Of a DNA stretch of 64,000 nt, positions 8,688 through 16,556 are shown piece by piece. Position 1 is the stretch's first letter; every line of letters begins with the position of its first letter. Source of the DNA: Paroceanicella profunda (GTDB lineage Bacteria > Pseudomonadota > Alphaproteobacteria > Rhodobacterales > Rhodobacteraceae). A program made the translations under genes and the position numbers. The notes under the pieces are model-generated. The model searched no databases. It was not told where the DNA came from and worked only from the letters and a program-made list of their open reading frames with translations. The stretch is from assembly GCF_005887635.2 (NCBI RefSeq), contig NZ_CP040822.1, positions 62,001 to 126,000 of the forward strand, read 5' to 3'.

Positions 8688-9806
8688 CTATTGTACCACG
8701 AAATCGGCGTGGAGGGCGCCTGCGACCTTGATGGCCTTGAGGATGTCGATCATGTCGCGCGGCGAGATGCCGAGGGCGTTCAGGCCCTGGACGAGCTGGG
8801 AGAGCGAGACCGTGTCGTCGACCACCGCGAGCTGGGTGCCGGCATCGGCCTGGATCTCGGCATCCGTGCGCGGCACGACCACGGTGTCCCCGCCGCGGGT
8901 GAAGGGGTTGGGCTGCACGACGAGCGGCGTCTCGGAGATGCGCAGGGTCAGGTTGCCCTGGGCGATGGCCACGCGCGAGACGCGCACGTCATTGCCCAGA
9001 ACGATGGTTCCCGAGCGCTGGTCGACCACCACGCGGGCGCGCTGATCGGGGGTGACCTCGATGTTCTCGAGCCGGGCGATGAGCTGGGCCGGGGGCACGC
9101 CCGAGGCGGCGAGATCGAGCTGGACGGTGCCGGAATCCTGCATGCGGGCGATGTTGCGCCCCAGGCCGGTGTTGATGGCGGTGGCGATGCGGCTGGCGGT
9201 GGTGAAATCCGGGTCGCGCAGGGCGAGGCGCAGGTTTTCCATCGTGGCGAAGTTGAACGGGATCTCGCGTTCCACCCGGGCACCGCCGGGGATGGTGCCC
9301 GCGGTGGGCACGCCCTGGGTGACACTGGCGGCCGCGCCCTGTGCCACGACGCCGCCGGCCAGGATGCCGCCTTGCGCGACGGCGTAGATCTGGCCATCCG
9401 CGGCATTGAGCGGGGTCATGATCAGCGTGCCGCCGAGCAGGCTCTTCGCATCGCCGATCGCCGAGACGATCACGTCGATGCGCGAGCCGGCGCGGGCGAA
9501 GGGCGGCAGCGTGGCGGTGACCAGGACCGCGGCGACGTTCTTGGGGCGGAACTGCTCGCCCGAGACGTTGATGCCCAGCCGCTCCAGCAGGTTGGCGAGG
9601 GCTTCCTCGGTGAAGGGGGCGTTGCGCAGCCCGTCGCCGGTGCCGTTCAGCCCGACGATCAGCCCGTAGCCGACCAGGTCGTTGCCGCGCACGCCATCGA
9701 CTTCCACGAGGTCCTTGATCCGGGCCGAGGCGGCCTGGCCCGTGCCGGGGAAGGCGGCGGTCAGCAAGGCGCAGAGCGCCAGCAGGAAGCGGGCGGTGCG
9801 GGTCAT
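8688..9806 (-). CDS. flgI: Flagellar P-ring protein FlgI
   Basis: A 372-residue periplasmic protein that forms the P ring around the rod in the peptidoglycan layer. A signal peptide (TRTARFLLALCALLTAAFPGTGQAA) is followed by the family signature ARIKDLVEVDGVRGNDLVGY and GLNGTGDGL, and it ends with a typical AGALHADFVVQ tail. The ATG at 9806 is preferred to an in-frame ATG 30 bp upstream because the signal peptide starts there and a GAAAGG site precedes it. It is the last gene of the flgE-flgK-flgL-flgI unit, 91 bp after flgL. Confidence 0.97.
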   Translation of the reverse strand: MTRTARFLLALCALLTAAFPGTGQAASARIKDLVEVDGVRGNDLVGYGLIVGLNGTGDGLRNAPFTEEALANLLERLGINVSGEQFRPKNVAAVLVTATLPPFARAGSRIDVIVSAIGDAKSLLGGTLIMTPLNAADGQIYAVAQGGILAGGVVAQGAAASVTQGVPTAGTIPGGARVEREIPFNFATMENLRLALRDPDFTTASRIATAINTGLGRNIARMQDSGTVQLDLAASGVPPAQLIARLENIEVTPDQRARVVVDQRSGTIVLGNDVRVSRVAIAQGNLTLRISETPLVVQPNPFTRGGDTVVVPRTDAEIQADAGTQLAVVDDTVSLSQLVQGLNALGISPRDMIDILKAIKVAGALHADFVVQ

Positions 9807-9897
9807 GGGCAGGGCCTTTCGCGGCAGGCGGGGCAAGTGTCAGGCATGGGGGTCGGCGGTGTGGCAGGGGCCCGGGCGGGCGGGGGCATTGCGCGGA

Positions 9898-10905
9898 TCA
9901 CCTCAGGTAGAGGGTGAGCGACATGGAGGTGAGCCGCGAGGTGACGGTATAGAGCGAGGCGAGCTGGCTCTCGAGTTCGGCGAAGCGGGCCGCGGTCTCG
10001 TAGGGATCGACGGCGATCATCTCGGAGCGGGCCAGTTCGAGGGCGGATTGCTCCGCGGTGGTGCGGGTGGCCGCATCCTCGATCCGGGCTTCCTGGACGC
10101 CCAGCGCATTGCCGAGTTCGACCACGGCGAGGCGGGCGTTCACGATCACGGTGCCCGCGTCCTGCAGCAGCAGGGCCTGGGCGGGGGCATCGTCGGCGAA
10201 GTCGGATTCGACGGCCATCACCGCGGTGGCAAGCCCCTGCATGATCCGGCGCAGGGGCTCGGCATCGGCGCGCAGGGCGTAGTCGGCGTATTCGCCGTCC
10301 CCGGTTTCGACGGCCGGGGCGTTCTGGGTGGCGCCGCGATAGGCGGAGGTGGCGAAGCCGCCGGCGGGGTCGTTGAAATAGGTATCGATGGCCGCGAGGG
10401 CGGAGGTGGCGTCCGGGGCGGCATCGACCAGGGTGCGGATCTCGGCGATCATGTCTTCGGAGGAGATCAGCGGCGTGGTGTCGACCGCCGCGCCGGCGAA
10501 AAGGCTGCGCCCGGCGAAGGAGGCATTGAGCGTGCTGACGACCGAGCCGAGGCCGTTGCGCGCCTGGCCGGCCTCGGTTCGCGCGGCAATGAGGTCGTTG
10601 CGGCCGATCTCGGCGAGCAGGTCGATCCCGACATCGACGGTGGTGGCGGTGATGGTCTGCAGGCTCGACTGGGTGAGCGCCGAGCGCGAGGCGGCCAGCG
10701 ACAGCGTGTCGGTGCGCGCGGTGAGCCGCGCGATCCGGGTCTCGATGCCGTAGAGACGGCGCGGGTCGCCGCCCGTGGCCTCGAGGATGTCGGTCTTGCG
10801 GAAGGTGGTGAGCTCGGTGCCCGCCCGTTCCAGCGCGGCGGAGAGCGAGGCGTTGCTCCGCGACAGGCGCAGGTGGGAGAGCAGGTCGGGGGTGGTGCCG
10901 ATCAT
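9898..10905 (-). CDS. flgL: Flagellar hook-filament junction protein FlgL
   Basis: A 335-residue flagellin-fold protein, the second of the two junction proteins joining hook to filament. The N-terminal helix (TPDLLSHLRLSRSNASLSAA) and C-terminal helix (FAELESQLASLYTVTSRLTS) are the conserved flagellin-like coiled coil; the middle is variable. It starts 4 bp after the flgK stop, indicating translational coupling. Secreted by the flagellar export apparatus, so no signal peptide is expected or seen. Confidence 0.92.
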   Translation of the reverse strand: MIGTTPDLLSHLRLSRSNASLSAALERAGTELTTFRKTDILEATGGDPRRLYGIETRIARLTARTDTLSLAASRSALTQSSLQTITATTVDVGIDLLAEIGRNDLIAARTEAGQARNGLGSVVSTLNASFAGRSLFAGAAVDTTPLISSEDMIAEIRTLVDAAPDATSALAAIDTYFNDPAGGFATSAYRGATQNAPAVETGDGEYADYALRADAEPLRRIMQGLATAVMAVESDFADDAPAQALLLQDAGTVIVNARLAVVELGNALGVQEARIEDAATRTTAEQSALELARSEMIAVDPYETAARFAELESQLASLYTVTSRLTSMSLTLYLR

Positions 10906-10909
10906 GGTG

Positions 10910-12367
10910 TCAGATCTCCAACAGCTGCTGCAGCATTTCGTCGATGGCGGTGATCACCCGCGCGTTGGCGGCATAGGCGGTCTGGACCAGGAGCAGGTCC
11001 TGCATCTCCTGGTCGGTGTCCACGCCGGTGAGCGAGAGTTCGTGTTCGCGCAGGGCGCTGGCCTGGCCGGAGGCGTAGCTGGCCGTCGCGTCGCGCGTTG
11101 CCGCCTCGCCGAGGACCAGCGAGGAGAGTTCGGAGGCGAGGGTGGCGGCGGAGAAGGTGCCGCTCACCCCGGTGACGGCGCTGGCCGGGAGGCGTTCGCT
11201 GAACGCCGCGTCCATGGCGCGCAGCAGCGTATCGTCGCCCGACAGGCCCTGGGTGACGGCGTTGATGCCGTCGCGCAGGCGCCACAGGCTGCCGCCCCGC
11301 GACGGGTCGACCGCGGCATTCACCTCGATCCGCCCGGCGAGGCCGGTGGTGTCCAGCGGGTCCAGCGCACTGCCGGCGTCGGTGAACAGGCCGGGGTCGC
11401 CGACGGCGAGGGTGGTGTCGACCGCGGGGTCCTCGAAACGGGCGACGAGATCGGCGGCGAGCGCGTCGAGCCGGGCCGTCGCCTCCGGGAGGGCGACGTC
11501 GCGCAGCTCGAACGCGGCGGCGAGGCGGCCGCCCTCGAGCATGCCGGAGCCCTGGCCGATGTCCATGTCCCGGCCGTTGAGGGTGAGCCCGGAGAGCCCG
11601 CCGGAGGCCAGGGTCATGTCGGCGGTGATGGTGGCGGTGCGCTCGAAGCCCAGTTCAAAGGCGCGGCCGTCGAGCAGGGTGGCCCCGCCGGCGGAGTAGA
11701 GCGCCACCTGGTCATTGCGGCGCGCGACGCGCAGCGGGATGATCTCGTTCACCTCGTCGATCAGGCGCTGGCGCTCGTCCTCGAGGGCGGCGGTATCGGC
11801 GCGGGCGGAATTGCGCACCAGGATCTCGCGGTTGAGATCGGCGATGGCGGCAAGGTTGGTGTTCACGGTGGTCACGCCGGCGTCGATGGCGCCGTCGGCC
11901 TCCTCGCGCAGGGCGCGGGTTTCGGCGGCGGCGGAGTTCAGCGCGCCGGCATAGGCGCGGGCGGTCTCCAGCAGGGTGCCCTGCAGGGTGGTGGATTCAG
12001 GAGTGTCGCCGAGGGTGGCGAGAGCGGTGCCGAAGGCGGTGGCGCGGGTGGCGAGGGCGCCGTCGGCCCCGGGTTCGCCGATGACTTCGGCGAGGCGGGC
12101 GAGGGCGCTCGTGAGCAGGGCGCTGCCGCTTTCGAAGGCTTCGGCCCGGCGCCGGTCGGCGGTGGCGCGGAGGTCCGTGGCGCGCGAGATGCCGTCGACG
12201 CGCACCCCGCCGCCGGAATTGCCCACCATCCGCGAGGACAGCGCGACCGACCGTCGGGCGAAGCCGTCGGTCATCGCGTTCGCCACGTTGTCGGAGACCG
12301 CCCCGGCCCGCCGGGAACTGGCGACGAGGCCCGAGTAGGCGTTGTTGAGGGCCTGGCTGATGCTCAT
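10910..12367 (-). CDS. flgK: Flagellar hook-associated protein FlgK
   Basis: A 485-residue junction protein (HAP1). The N-terminus SISQALNNAYSGLVASSRRA with a later NDxVANA-type segment (SDNVANAMTDGFARR) and the C-terminal LLVQTAYAANARVITAIDEM are typical of rod/hook/HAP axial proteins. The start has a good AAGGAG ribosome site at 7 bp. It lies 37 bp after flgE and 4 bp before flgL. The central domain is variable and Ala/Thr-rich. Confidence 0.93.
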   Translation of the reverse strand: MSISQALNNAYSGLVASSRRAGAVSDNVANAMTDGFARRSVALSSRMVGNSGGGVRVDGISRATDLRATADRRRAEAFESGSALLTSALARLAEVIGEPGADGALATRATAFGTALATLGDTPESTTLQGTLLETARAYAGALNSAAAETRALREEADGAIDAGVTTVNTNLAAIADLNREILVRNSARADTAALEDERQRLIDEVNEIIPLRVARRNDQVALYSAGGATLLDGRAFELGFERTATITADMTLASGGLSGLTLNGRDMDIGQGSGMLEGGRLAAAFELRDVALPEATARLDALAADLVARFEDPAVDTTLAVGDPGLFTDAGSALDPLDTTGLAGRIEVNAAVDPSRGGSLWRLRDGINAVTQGLSGDDTLLRAMDAAFSERLPASAVTGVSGTFSAATLASELSSLVLGEAATRDATASYASGQASALREHELSLTGVDTDQEMQDLLLVQTAYAANARVITAIDEMLQQLLEI

Positions 12368-12404
12368 CGCTCTGCTCCTTCAGGGACGCGGGCCGGCGGG
12401 CCGG

Positions 12405-13694
12405 TCAGCGCTTGAGATTGGTGGTTTCCTGCAGCATCTCGTCGACGGTCTGGATGACCTTGGCGTTCGAGGAATAGGCGCGCTGGGTCTGGATCATCTG
12501 GGTGAGTTCGGCAGCGATGTCGGTGGCCGATTCCTCCAGCGCGTAGCCGTTCACCTCGCCTGTCGGGCCGGCACCGGCGTCCCAGAGGTAGAACTGGCCC
12601 GATTCCTTGGTGACCGAGAAGGTCTGGTTGCTCTCGGCCTTCAGCCCGTTAGTGTTGGGCACCGAGACCAGGGGCACCTGGTAGATGGTGCGGGTGAAGC
12701 CGGTGTCGTAGATGGCGTTCAGGAAGCCGTTCTGGTCGATCTCGACATCGGTGAGCGTGCCGGCGGGCGCGCCGTCCTTGAAGATGCCCACCGGGGCGAA
12801 TTCGGCGGCGAGCTGGGTGAGGTTGTCGGTATCGCCCGGCGCGCCGATGTCCACGGTCAGCGCGTTGCCCGAGGAGAGCGTGAGGGAGAGCTTGCCCGTG
12901 GTGATGTCATAATTGGTGAGCGGGGTCACGCTGAGCAGGGCGCCGCCCATGCCGGCGGTGTCATCGAAGGTGACGGTGATGGTGTCGAGCACGCCGCCCG
13001 TATCGGAGAATTCCACCGTCCACTCATTGTCCGCGGCCCCCGTGGGGGTGAAGGTGGTGGTGAGGGTCTGCGAGGCGCCGAGCGTGTCGTAATACTCGAT
13101 GGGCAGTTCCAGCGTGTCGCCGGCGGTGCCCGCGGTGACCGCGTCCTGGGCGGCGGTGGCCGGCAGGTTCACGCCGAGCTCGATCTCCGATGTCTCGCGC
13201 GCGGAGTAGCCGGAGGCGATCCGGATCGGTTCGAGCCCGCTGGCGCTGTCCCGGGAGTTGGACGGGATCGAGCCGTCGGTACTTGCCGCCCAGCCCATCA
13301 GGACCAGGCCGGAGGCGGTGGTCAGGTAGCCCTGTTCGTCGGCGCGGAACGAGCCGGTGGTGGTGAGCAGCAGCGGCGGGTTCAGCACGCCGGCGCCGAT
13401 GGCCGAGATGGTGCTGACCGGCAGCATCCCGACGCCGGAGACCGCGATGTCGGTGGAATTCGTCGTGCCGACCAGGGTGCTCTTGCCCGAGACTTCCCGA
13501 TAGCTCTGTGCCCGCACGCCGCCGGCGGTGTAGCTGCCCGCGCTCTCGGTGAGCACGAGGGAGGAGAAGTCCGTGCCGGCGCGCTTGTAGCCGTAAGTGG
13601 CCGAGTTCGCGATGTTGTCGGAGATCGTCGCGAGGCGCGAGGCGTTGGCGAACAGCCCGGTCACGCCGGCATTGAGCGAGGAGGAGATGGTCAT
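12405..13694 (-). CDS. flgE: Flagellar hook protein FlgE
   Basis: A 429-residue structural protein of the hook. The N-terminal axial motif is ISSSLNAGVTGLFANASRLA, then ISDNIANSATYGYKR; the C-terminus QTQRAYSSNAKVIQTVDEML is the paired axial helix. The middle is a beta-rich, Thr/Asp-rich hook domain. It is the first gene of a four-gene minus-strand unit. A GGGAAAG ribosome site lies just ahead of the ATG, and a CtrA-like box lies about 95 bp upstream (13785-13799). Confidence 0.95.
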   Translation of the reverse strand: MTISSSLNAGVTGLFANASRLATISDNIANSATYGYKRAGTDFSSLVLTESAGSYTAGGVRAQSYREVSGKSTLVGTTNSTDIAVSGVGMLPVSTISAIGAGVLNPPLLLTTTGSFRADEQGYLTTASGLVLMGWAASTDGSIPSNSRDSASGLEPIRIASGYSARETSEIELGVNLPATAAQDAVTAGTAGDTLELPIEYYDTLGASQTLTTTFTPTGAADNEWTVEFSDTGGVLDTITVTFDDTAGMGGALLSVTPLTNYDITTGKLSLTLSSGNALTVDIGAPGDTDNLTQLAAEFAPVGIFKDGAPAGTLTDVEIDQNGFLNAIYDTGFTRTIYQVPLVSVPNTNGLKAESNQTFSVTKESGQFYLWDAGAGPTGEVNGYALEESATDIAAELTQMIQTQRAYSSNAKVIQTVDEMLQETTNLKR

Positions 13695-13784
13695 GTCTTT
13701 CCCTTCGGCGGAAGCAAACGGCTCTCTGATGTGGCATGACCCCAGCGGGCCCGGCTCTGCCTTCCATCTCTGCCCCCCGAGCCC

Positions 13785-13799
13785 TTAAGGCTCTCCTAA
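13785..13799 (-). promoter_or_regulatory. CtrA-like box upstream of flgE
   Basis: On the minus strand the sequence reads TTAG-GAGAGCC-TTAA, one mismatch from the CtrA consensus TTAA-N7-TTAA. TTAA is rare in this G+C-rich sequence, so a spaced pair in a short spacer upstream of a class of genes known to be CtrA-controlled in alphaproteobacteria is noteworthy. Binding is inferred. Confidence 0.5.
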
Positions 13800-13836
13800 C
13801 CGTGAGGACGCGGGCCGGTGGGGAAATGCATCGCAT

Positions 13837-14697
13837 TCAAGGCGTTTTGCTGCGCTCGAGATCGGTGCGCAGGAAGGTGATGGCGATGCGGCGATTCTGC
13901 GGGGCGAGGGGGTCCTCCACGGCGGGAGAGCTGGCCCCGTGGCCGGTGATGCGGCGAAAGCGCGTGCTGGCGATCCCGTCGGATTCCAGCAGGCGGCGCG
14001 CGGCCTGGGCGCGGTCGGTCGAGAGCTCCCAGTTGCCGTAGCCCGTGCCGGCGAAGGGCAGGGCGTCGGTGTGGCCCTCCACCGCGATCGGGTTCTGCAG
14101 CAGGCCGCCCACCTCGGCCACCAGGTCGAGCAGGGCGCGCATCTTCACCGAGGGCTCCGCCGTGCCGGGGCCGAACAGCGGCGGGCCCTCGCGGTCGACC
14201 AGCTCGATGATCAGCCCCTCGTCGGTGACGCGGGTGGAGATGTGGGTGAGCAGCTCGTCCTCCACGTCGCTCTCCCCGCTGTCGCCGCGCAGGAGATTCT
14301 GGACCGCGGAGAAGGCCTGGTCCTCGTGGCTGGGATCGGCGCTCTCGTAATCCCTGTCCGGCTCCTTCTCGTCGTTGGTGCCGTCGCCGCGGTAATCCTC
14401 GCGCGCGCCGATGCCGCTTTCGGTGAGCTCGTCATCGGCGGCCACGGTCTTGCCCGCGAACAGCCCGTCACCGCCGGAGGAGAGCCGCGAGATCGGGATG
14501 CTGGGGCTGAAATAATCCGCCAGGCCCTTCTTCTGGTCCTCCGTGGTGGCGTTGAGCAGCCACATGAGCAGGAAGAAGGCCATCATCGCGGTCACGAAAT
14601 CCGCGTAGGCCACCTTCCAGGCGCCGCCGTGGTGACCCTCTCCCGCGACGATCTTCTTGCGCTTGATGATCGGTCGCGCGTTGTCTCCCTTGGCCAC
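13837..14697 (-). CDS. motB: Flagellar stator protein MotB
   Basis: A 286-residue stator subunit that anchors to peptidoglycan and carries protons with MotA. The start is GTG at 14697, given by an AGGAGG site 5 bp upstream; no ATG fits. The cytoplasmic N-terminus contains VAGEGHHGGAWKVAYADF; D33 is the expected proton-binding aspartate at the start of the single membrane helix (FVTAMMAFFLLMWLL). The C-terminal OmpA-like domain has the peptidoglycan-binding signature VEGHTDALPF and ends near RRIAITFLR. It is far from motA (31995) and divergent from fliM. A Glu/Asp-rich linker separates helix and OmpA domain. Confidence 0.95.
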   Translation of the reverse strand: MAKGDNARPIIKRKKIVAGEGHHGGAWKVAYADFVTAMMAFFLLMWLLNATTEDQKKGLADYFSPSIPISRLSSGGDGLFAGKTVAADDELTESGIGAREDYRGDGTNDEKEPDRDYESADPSHEDQAFSAVQNLLRGDSGESDVEDELLTHISTRVTDEGLIIELVDREGPPLFGPGTAEPSVKMRALLDLVAEVGGLLQNPIAVEGHTDALPFAGTGYGNWELSTDRAQAARRLLESDGIASTRFRRITGHGASSPAVEDPLAPQNRRIAITFLRTDLERSKTP

Positions 14698-14946
14698 CCT
14701 CGCCTCCTCGCGATCCTCGTTCTGCCTGCAGGCTCGGGCGGAAAGCTTGCCAAGCGGTTGCCGCGCCGCCGCGCGGATCGCGACAATTCGAGAGGCTTTC
14801 GGCACGCGCTTAAGCCCTTGGCAATAGAGAGCGGCGAAAACTCCGGCCTCGTTCCCGGACCGCTGGTGTGTCCGGGCCCCGGAGATCCCCCTGGAACAGG
14901 TGCGGCCCCCCGGGTGGCGGAGAAGCCGTTCGAGGCAGGGGACCAG

Positions 14947-15912
14947 ATGAGCGAAGCCGGGCAGACCATCGTTGCGCGAAAGATCAGCTCGGCGCGCGTG
15001 AGCCGCTCCCCGATTCCCCAGGTGGAGATGATCGGCGAGGATTTCGCCAAGCTGCTGGACGACCGGCTGCGCAGGCTGCTGCGCACCATCACCTCCTCGA
15101 TCATCCTCGATTGCGAGGTGCGCAAGCTCTCCCGGGTGCTCGAGGCGATTCCGGTGCCGGCGATGCTGGGCGTGGTCGACGTGAAGAACTCGCCGGCCGC
15201 CGCGCTGGTCAACATCTCCAACGACCTGATCTATCACATCGTCGATCTGCGCATGGGCGGGGACACCGAGCAGTCCCCGGTGCCCACCGCGCGCTCGATC
15301 ACGCCGCTCGACTGCGCGCTGTGCTCGGATTTCGTCAATGCGCTGATCGGCGCCTTCACCCAGGCGATCAGCATGTATCTCGGCGCGCCGGAAATGGAAT
15401 GGATGTCGCTGCGCCAGTTCGAGCAGCACGTCACCATGGCCCGCATCGCCCCGGACAATGCCGACGTCCTGGTGCTCAACGTGAGCCTGGACATCGGCGA
15501 GGCGGCGCGTTCGGGGGATTTCGACATGGTGATCCCGCTCTCCGTGCTCGACAGTTTCAAGGCCGCCTCGCAGCGCCGCCCGCAGGACGCGGCGGAGCGC
15601 AACATGCTCGACCTGTGGTCGAACCGGATGAGCCGCGCGGCGCGCGAGGCCCCGGTGCGCATCACCTCCGTCATCCACCGCCTGCACCTCGACCTCGGCT
15701 CCATCCAGGCCTGGAGGGAGGGCGACGTGCTCGAGATCCCGGCTGCGGGCCGCAACCGCATCGAACTGATGCTGAGCGGGCAGGACGAGGTTCCCATCGC
15801 CATCGGACGGCTGGGAGCCTTCGAGGAACAGAAGGCGGTGAAGCTCACGCTCCCGCCCGACCCCGACTTCGTGAAGCACATCCGCAGCCTGACAGGAGAG
15901 CCCGGCGCATGA
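14947..15912 (+). CDS. fliM: Flagellar motor switch protein FliM
   Basis: A 321-residue C-ring protein. The middle domain (about residues 30-215) includes the FliM signature region DLIYHIVDLRMGG and LIGAFTQAISM, and residues about 235-305 form the C-terminal SpoA/FliN-like domain. The usual N-terminal CheY-P binding motif of the LSQ-EIDALL type is not seen: the protein begins MSEAGQTIVARKISSARVSR. Nothing in the upstream in-frame sequence supplies it. It is the first gene of the chemotaxis operon and overlaps the STAS gene by 4 bp. The 249-bp spacer to divergent motB contains only a half CtrA-type site (TTAA at 14810). Confidence 0.9.
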   Translation: MSEAGQTIVARKISSARVSRSPIPQVEMIGEDFAKLLDDRLRRLLRTITSSIILDCEVRKLSRVLEAIPVPAMLGVVDVKNSPAAALVNISNDLIYHIVDLRMGGDTEQSPVPTARSITPLDCALCSDFVNALIGAFTQAISMYLGAPEMEWMSLRQFEQHVTMARIAPDNADVLVLNVSLDIGEAARSGDFDMVIPLSVLDSFKAASQRRPQDAAERNMLDLWSNRMSRAAREAPVRITSVIHRLHLDLGSIQAWREGDVLEIPAAGRNRIELMLSGQDEVPIAIGRLGAFEEQKAVKLTLPPDPDFVKHIRSLTGEPGA

Positions 15913-16184
15913 CACCGACACACACCTTCCCGCCCCGGCCGACCTTGCCGGCGGCGGAGGCCTTTCTGGCCGAGATGCGGGAGACCTCCGCAGCCCCGGT
16001 CATCGACGCGAGCACCGTCGAGGACCTGCCCACCGCCTTCGTCCTGGCCCTCACCGCCGTCGGGCGGGCGCTGGGCGAGCATGGCGACAAGATCAGCGTG
16101 ATCCGGCCCAGCGCCGGGTTTGTCGATGCGTTTTCGGATCTCGGTCTGTTCCAGGACCTGATGAAGATGGAGTTCTGCCAATGA
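15909..16184 (+). CDS. Small STAS-domain protein
   Basis: A 91-residue protein matching the STAS/anti-sigma-antagonist fold: APVIDASTVEDLPTAFVLAL, then GDKISVIRPSAGFVDAFSDLGL. It starts inside the fliM stop (ATGA overlap) and overlaps cheY by 4 bp. STAS proteins bind partner proteins, often under serine phosphorylation control. The position after fliM and before cheY suggests a switch or receptor-array partner, but no partner can be read from the sequence. The residue at the usual phosphorylation position appears to be S35 or T36. Confidence 0.78.
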   Translation: MTPTHTFPPRPTLPAAEAFLAEMRETSAAPVIDASTVEDLPTAFVLALTAVGRALGEHGDKISVIRPSAGFVDAFSDLGLFQDLMKMEFCQ

Positions 16185-16540
16185 AACGGATTCTGGCCGT
16201 GGATGATGCCGTATCCCTGCGCAACATGTTGTGCGATTGCCTGCGCGGTGCCGGGCACGACGTCTATGAGGCCGGCAACGGCCAGGAGGCGCTGGACCAG
16301 CTCAAGGCGCACAAGCCCGACATCGTGATCACCGACCTCACCATGCCGGTGATGGACGGGCTCGATTTCATCGAGGCGGCGCGCAAGGAGCCCGAAGGTC
16401 AGGGCCTGCCGATGCTGCTGCTGACCACCGAGACCGCGGACCGGCTCAAGCAGCGCGCCCGCGCCGTGGGGGCCACCGGCTGGCTCACCAAGCCCTTCGA
16501 CCCCGACCAGGTTCTCAAACTGGTCGACCAGCTGACCTGA
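16181..16540 (+). CDS. cheY: Chemotaxis response regulator CheY (first copy)
   Basis: A 119-residue single-domain receiver. Acid pocket D8-D9, phospho-acceptor D52 (DIVITDLTMPVMDG), conserved Thr in LLLTTET and Lys in WLTKPFDP are all present, so it should be phosphorylated by CheA and act on the flagellar switch or serve as a phosphate sink. Start overlaps the STAS gene by 4 bp; cheA follows after 16 bp with an AAGGGAG site. A second receiver closes the operon. Confidence 0.95.
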   Translation: MKRILAVDDAVSLRNMLCDCLRGAGHDVYEAGNGQEALDQLKAHKPDIVITDLTMPVMDGLDFIEAARKEPEGQGLPMLLLTTETADRLKQRARAVGATGWLTKPFDPDQVLKLVDQLT

Positions 16541-16556
16541 ACGAAGGGAGCGTGAC

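Noticed and set aside
14810..14824. TTAA-GCCCTTG-GCAA between motB and fliM as a CtrA site
   Set aside because: Only one half-site matches; the second half has two mismatches in the positions that matter.
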